DNA of 64,000 bases from an uncultured Niabella sp. GTDB lineage: Bacteria > Bacteroidota > Bacteroidia > Chitinophagales > Chitinophagaceae. The first letter of the stretch is position 1; each line of letters opens with the position of its first letter. The position numbers and the translations under genes were made by a program. Positions 62,961 to 64,000 of this stretch are shown here, one piece after another. The stretch lies in contig CAKSQK010000001.1 in the NCBI GenBank assembly GCA_934486785.1, positions 310,001 to 374,000 on the forward strand, given 5' to 3'. The notes beneath the pieces are model-generated. The model searched no databases and was not told where the DNA came from. It worked only from the letters and a program-made list of their open reading frames with translations.

Positions 62961-64000
62961 TTAGAGTGATAATTGAATTCCTACATTATATCTTTTATTG
63001 GGCGGGTATGCAAGGCCCCTTCTTCCCAGTTCAGGATCCCAAAGATCGAATGAAGAGAAGGTGAGTAAATTTTCTGCACTAACATATATCCGGCTTCCCT
63101 GTTTGATGCCAAACCTCTTGAGTGTTTTGGGCATAAATCCAAGCTCAACCGATTTTAATCGCATGAAAGATCCATCTCTTAACCACCAGGATGACTGGCG
63201 GGTATTGTTGTTGATAGGATCGGTGGATAGGCGTGGCCAGAAAGCGTGAACATTTGGATTGATCTCGCTCCAATAATCATCGGCAATAATTTGTAAAGCA
63301 TTTCTTCTGTTGGCAAACGGCGCTATACCGGCATTGTTATCATCGCTGGCAGCGGTGGCATCAATAAAAAATGATGTTCTGGCGCTTCCATTAAAGAAAA
63401 ATGCAAAATCAAAACTTTTGTATGCAGCAGAAGCTCCAAAACCATATTGAATTTCAGGAACCGTAGGAAAGCCAAGGGCCACCCTGTCGTTATCATTGAT
63501 CACCCCATCGCCATTGATATCTTTATATTTAATATCTCCTGCCATATAATTGCCAAAGTCCTGACGTGGCGAGTTGCGTATTTCTTCCTGATCAACAAAC
63601 AGCCTTTCTGCAACAAGGCCCCATTGCTGGTTGATGTTGCTGCCAAGTCTTTTCAGGTATTCGTCTGGAAAATTTTTCTCATCTATTTTAATCAGCTTGT
63701 TGGTGGCATAGGTAAAGTTGCCTCTTACTGAAGCCCAAAAATTATTGGAAAAAGATTTTTGATAGTCAACTGATGCTTCCAGGCCCTTGGATTCTACTTC
63801 TCCCACATTACCACTTACAGCAGCTTCCAGCCCCGCTGTGGCAGGAAAGTTTTCACGCCTCATGTATATGTTTCGCCGGTTATCTTTAAAAACATCAAGC
63901 GTGGTTTTCAAAGATTCTCTTAAAAAATTTGCCTCCAACCCCAGGTTGAGTTTTTCGGATTGCTCCCAGGTAATATTCGGATTGGCATAGCGCCTAACTG
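62961..64000 (-). CDS. SusC/RagA-family TonB-linked transporter, partial (5' part beyond window)
   Basis: The C-terminal 345 or so residues of a SusC protein, running off the right edge; the frame stays open to 64000 (RYANPNITWEQSEKLNLGLE is read at the edge). Barrel motifs include VESKGLEASVDYQKSF, GDIKYKDINGDGVINDNDR (a calcium-like Asp loop common in SusC barrels), RNALQIIADDYWSE and the terminal YPPNKRYNVGIQLSL. Its partner SusD begins 14 bp downstream. The N-terminus, plug and promoter are outside the window. Confidence 0.93.
   Translation of the reverse strand, partial: VRRYANPNITWEQSEKLNLGLEANFLRESLKTTLDVFKDNRRNIYMRRENFPATAGLEAAVSGNVGEVESKGLEASVDYQKSFSNNFWASVRGNFTYATNKLIKIDEKNFPDEYLKRLGSNINQQWGLVAERLFVDQEEIRNSPRQDFGNYMAGDIKYKDINGDGVINDNDRVALGFPTVPEIQYGFGASAAYKSFDFAFFFNGSARTSFFIDATAASDDNNAGIAPFANRRNALQIIADDYWSEINPNVHAFWPRLSTDPINNNTRQSSWWLRDGSFMRLKSVELGFMPKTLKRFGIKQGSRIYVSAENLLTFSSFDLWDPELGRRGLAYPPNKRYNVGIQLSL

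Noticed and set aside
1..64000. tRNA, rRNA, CRISPR, phage or insertion sequence
   Set aside because: No T-loop-like GGTTCGA..C stretches, spacer arrays, transposase or integrase motifs, or terminal repeats were noticed on either strand.

Overview
The window looks like chromosome from a Bacteroidota member, most likely of the Chitinophagaceae/Chitinophagales type. The grounds are three SusC/SusD pairs with their surface lipoproteins, many short lipoprotein signal peptides, promoters fitting the Bacteroidota consensus TTTG-N19-TAnnTTTG, a periplasmic CHAT protein, carboxypeptidase-regulatory/beta-barrel receptors and DUF5686. The genus is not resolved. No tRNA, rRNA, CRISPR array, insertion sequence, phage or integrase was found.

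Region 1 (1-14.6 kb) is a polysaccharide or glycoside utilisation locus. On the minus strand, in transcription order, lie an alpha/beta hydrolase lipoprotein, two CE6-like GQSNM esterases, two Tat-type Gfo/Idh/MocA oxidoreductases, a Tat-type FAD oxidoreductase, SusC and a SusD cut by the window edge. A GH2-family hydrolase diverges on the plus strand, followed by a decayed sialate O-acetylesterase pseudogene. The substrate is not known; the mix suggests an acetylated glycan and an oxidative step on sugars.

Region 2 (14.6-27.4 kb) is mostly housekeeping: a PepSY-like protein, a UvrD-type helicase fused to a RecB-type nuclease with a probable Fe-S cluster, lptB, mgsA, lpxH (TTG start), a beta-propeller-like protein, an M28 peptidase, rpiB, tatC, an acidic/RGG/KGG-repeat protein with a DUF892 ferritin-like partner, and a YetF/DUF421 membrane protein. 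TatC fits the Tat signals of region 1.

Region 3 (27.4-40 kb) is a pectin locus. Pectin methylesterase (CE8), rhamnogalacturonan acetylesterase (CE12), PL1 pectate lyase, a beta-helix surface lipoprotein, SusD and SusC read on the minus strand. A divergent LacI-type regulator overlaps uxuA (mannonate dehydratase), linking pectin breakdown to hexuronate catabolism. A strong hairpin separates the binding/transport genes from the enzyme genes.

Region 4 (40-49.4 kb) holds a metallo-beta-lactamase-fold hydrolase, DUF5686, SemiSWEET, an OmpA-like protein with thrombospondin type 3 repeats, a frameshifted lipoprotein gene, a TonB-type beta-barrel protein with a textbook promoter, gcvH and a VanZ-like protein.

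Region 5 (49.5-57.8 kb) is the most unusual. A minus-strand set encodes an ECF sigma factor, a single-pass protein with an anti-sigma-like cytosolic part and periplasmic TPRs, and a secreted, C-terminally anchored TPR-CHAT protease. Directly upstream are two exported paralogues whose last beta-sandwich module is interrupted by a two-helix membrane hairpin ending in a lipobox-like FI(A/G)CSK. I propose, as inference, that this is an envelope-sensing proteolytic system.

Region 6 (58-64 kb) is the downstream part of a third SusCD locus: partial SusC, SusD and two surface lipoproteins (DUF4959/discoidin-like and DUF4998-like), closed by a clear terminator. Its catalytic enzymes, if any, lie outside the window.
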